6,879 nt of DNA, from assembly GCA_029264225.1 (NCBI GenBank), contig JARICB010000382.1:1-6879 (forward strand). The letters run 5' to 3'. Under the pieces are notes generated by a model, which did no database searches, was not told where the DNA came from, and saw only the letters and a list, made by a program, of their open reading frames with translations. The stretch is from Nocardioides sp. GTDB lineage: Bacteria; Actinomycetota; Actinomycetes; Propionibacteriales; Nocardioidaceae. The number at the start of each line of letters is the position of its first letter. Position 1 is the first letter of the stretch. Position numbers and translations under genes: made by a program. Positions 6,292 to 6,879 of this stretch are shown one piece after another.

Positions 6292-6879
6292 ATGAGCGCG
6301 TTGAAGGGTCAGATCGCGATCGTTACCGGCGCCGGTCAGGGGATCGGGCAAGGCATTGCCCTGGCGCTGGCTACCGAGGGCGTCAACGTGGCAGTGCTGG
6401 GACGGACGGCCGAGAAGCTCGAGACCACCTGTGAACTGTTGCGCGAACGCGGCGTCCGGGCCGAGCCGTTCCTCGTCGAGGTCTCCGACCACGAAGCGAT
6501 TCCCGGGGTCGTCGATCAGGTGGTCGGGGCGTTCGGCGGTGTCGACATCTTGGTGAACAACGCTTTCTCAGGCTCCTACGGGCCGTTGGTCGAGATGAGC
6601 GACCAGGATTTCCAGAAGGGTTTCCAGTCGGGACCGTTCGCTGCCTTCGCGTTCATGAAGGCCTGTCACCCGGTGATGAAGGCTCGTGGCGGTGGCAACA
6701 TCGTCAACTTGGTCACCTCCGCGATGGTCCGCTGGGATCCGAGCACCTACGGCGCCTACGCGGCCTCCAAGCAGGCGCTGCGCTCACTCACCCGCACGGC
6801 GGCGGCCGAGTGGGGAGTCGACGGGATCCGGGCCAACAACATCGCTCCGCATGCACTGTCCCCGGGGTTGAAGTGGTGG
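6292..6879 (+). CDS. Short-chain dehydrogenase/reductase (SDR), 3' end outside window
   Basis: The frame is open from the ATG at 6292 to the last base, giving 196 residues of a protein that is usually about 250-270. It is a classical SDR. The cofactor motif is TGAGQGIG (12-19), NNA is at 89-91, and the catalytic triad is Ser143 (in VTSAM), Tyr156 and Lys160 (in YAASK), with the usual 13-residue spacing between Ser and Tyr. GIRANNIAPH (178-187) is the usual element after the active site, with N183 at the conserved Asn. After VAVLGR the Arg38-Thr pair leaves NAD versus NADP preference uncertain. The start has AGAGG six bases upstream. It probably oxidises or reduces a secondary alcohol. Beside a CoA ligase and steroid genes, a hydroxysteroid or 3-hydroxyacyl-CoA dehydrogenase role is plausible but unproven. 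It cannot be the other piece of the remnant at 853-940, because it has its own complete N-terminus. Confidence 0.85.
   Translation, partial: MSALKGQIAIVTGAGQGIGQGIALALATEGVNVAVLGRTAEKLETTCELLRERGVRAEPFLVEVSDHEAIPGVVDQVVGAFGGVDILVNNAFSGSYGPLVEMSDQDFQKGFQSGPFAAFAFMKACHPVMKARGGGNIVNLVTSAMVRWDPSTYGAYAASKQALRSLTRTAAAEWGVDGIRANNIAPHALSPGLKWW

Noticed and set aside
1..6879. CRISPR array, tRNA or rRNA genes, insertion-sequence ends
   Set aside because: I found no regularly spaced repeats, no cloverleaf or rRNA-like stretch, and no transposase; nearly all bases are explained by protein genes.

Overview
The window looks like a chromosomal segment of a high-GC actinobacterium of the steroid-degrading kind (Rhodococcus, Mycobacterium, Nocardioides and relatives). 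The evidence is strong G/C preference at third codon positions, GTG starts, and proteins that closely resemble mycobacterial and rhodococcal sterol-catabolic enzymes. The genus cannot be fixed from the sequence alone.

Layout, left to right. (1) Bases 2-856 (+) hold the C-terminal part of a superfamily 2 helicase of the kind found on actinobacterial plasmids, integrative elements and phages; the gene begins outside the window. (2) Bases 853-940 (-) hold what looks like the frameshifted N-terminal stump of a short-chain dehydrogenase (SDR), cut off where the helicase gene ends, so this is probably a recombination or deletion scar. (3) hsaA (+, 1040-2224) encodes a flavin-dependent steroid A-ring hydroxylase. 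(4) kstD (-, 2246-3748) encodes a 3-ketosteroid delta-1-dehydrogenase. (5) A TetR-family regulator (+, 3872-4462) is divergent from kstD. (6) An AMP-forming acyl-CoA synthetase (-, 4479-6137) follows. (7) A second, apparently intact SDR (+, 6292 to the window end) is divergent from the synthetase and is cut by the window edge.

The intact genes fit one theme. KstD introduces the delta-1 double bond that, with 9-alpha-hydroxylation, opens ring B and aromatises ring A. HsaA then hydroxylates the resulting phenolic secosteroid to a catechol. The acyl-CoA synthetase could activate a side-chain or ring-derived carboxylate. The SDR could oxidise a hydroxyl on the steroid or on an acyl-CoA intermediate. 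The KstR-like TetR protein is the obvious candidate regulator.

The genes alternate in orientation and form no operon: two convergent pairs with gaps of 21 and 16 bp, and two divergent pairs with gaps of 123 and 154 bp. Both convergent junctions carry a hairpin that includes a stop codon. The usual partners of hsaA (hsaB, hsaC, hsaD) and of kstD (kshA/kshB) are absent here, so this looks like a secondary or edge portion of a steroid cluster beside a mobile-element boundary. I saw no tRNA, rRNA, CRISPR array, insertion-sequence ends or riboswitch. I do not see a wholly new system; the most notable points are the scar at 850-940 and the unlinked arrangement of the steroid genes.
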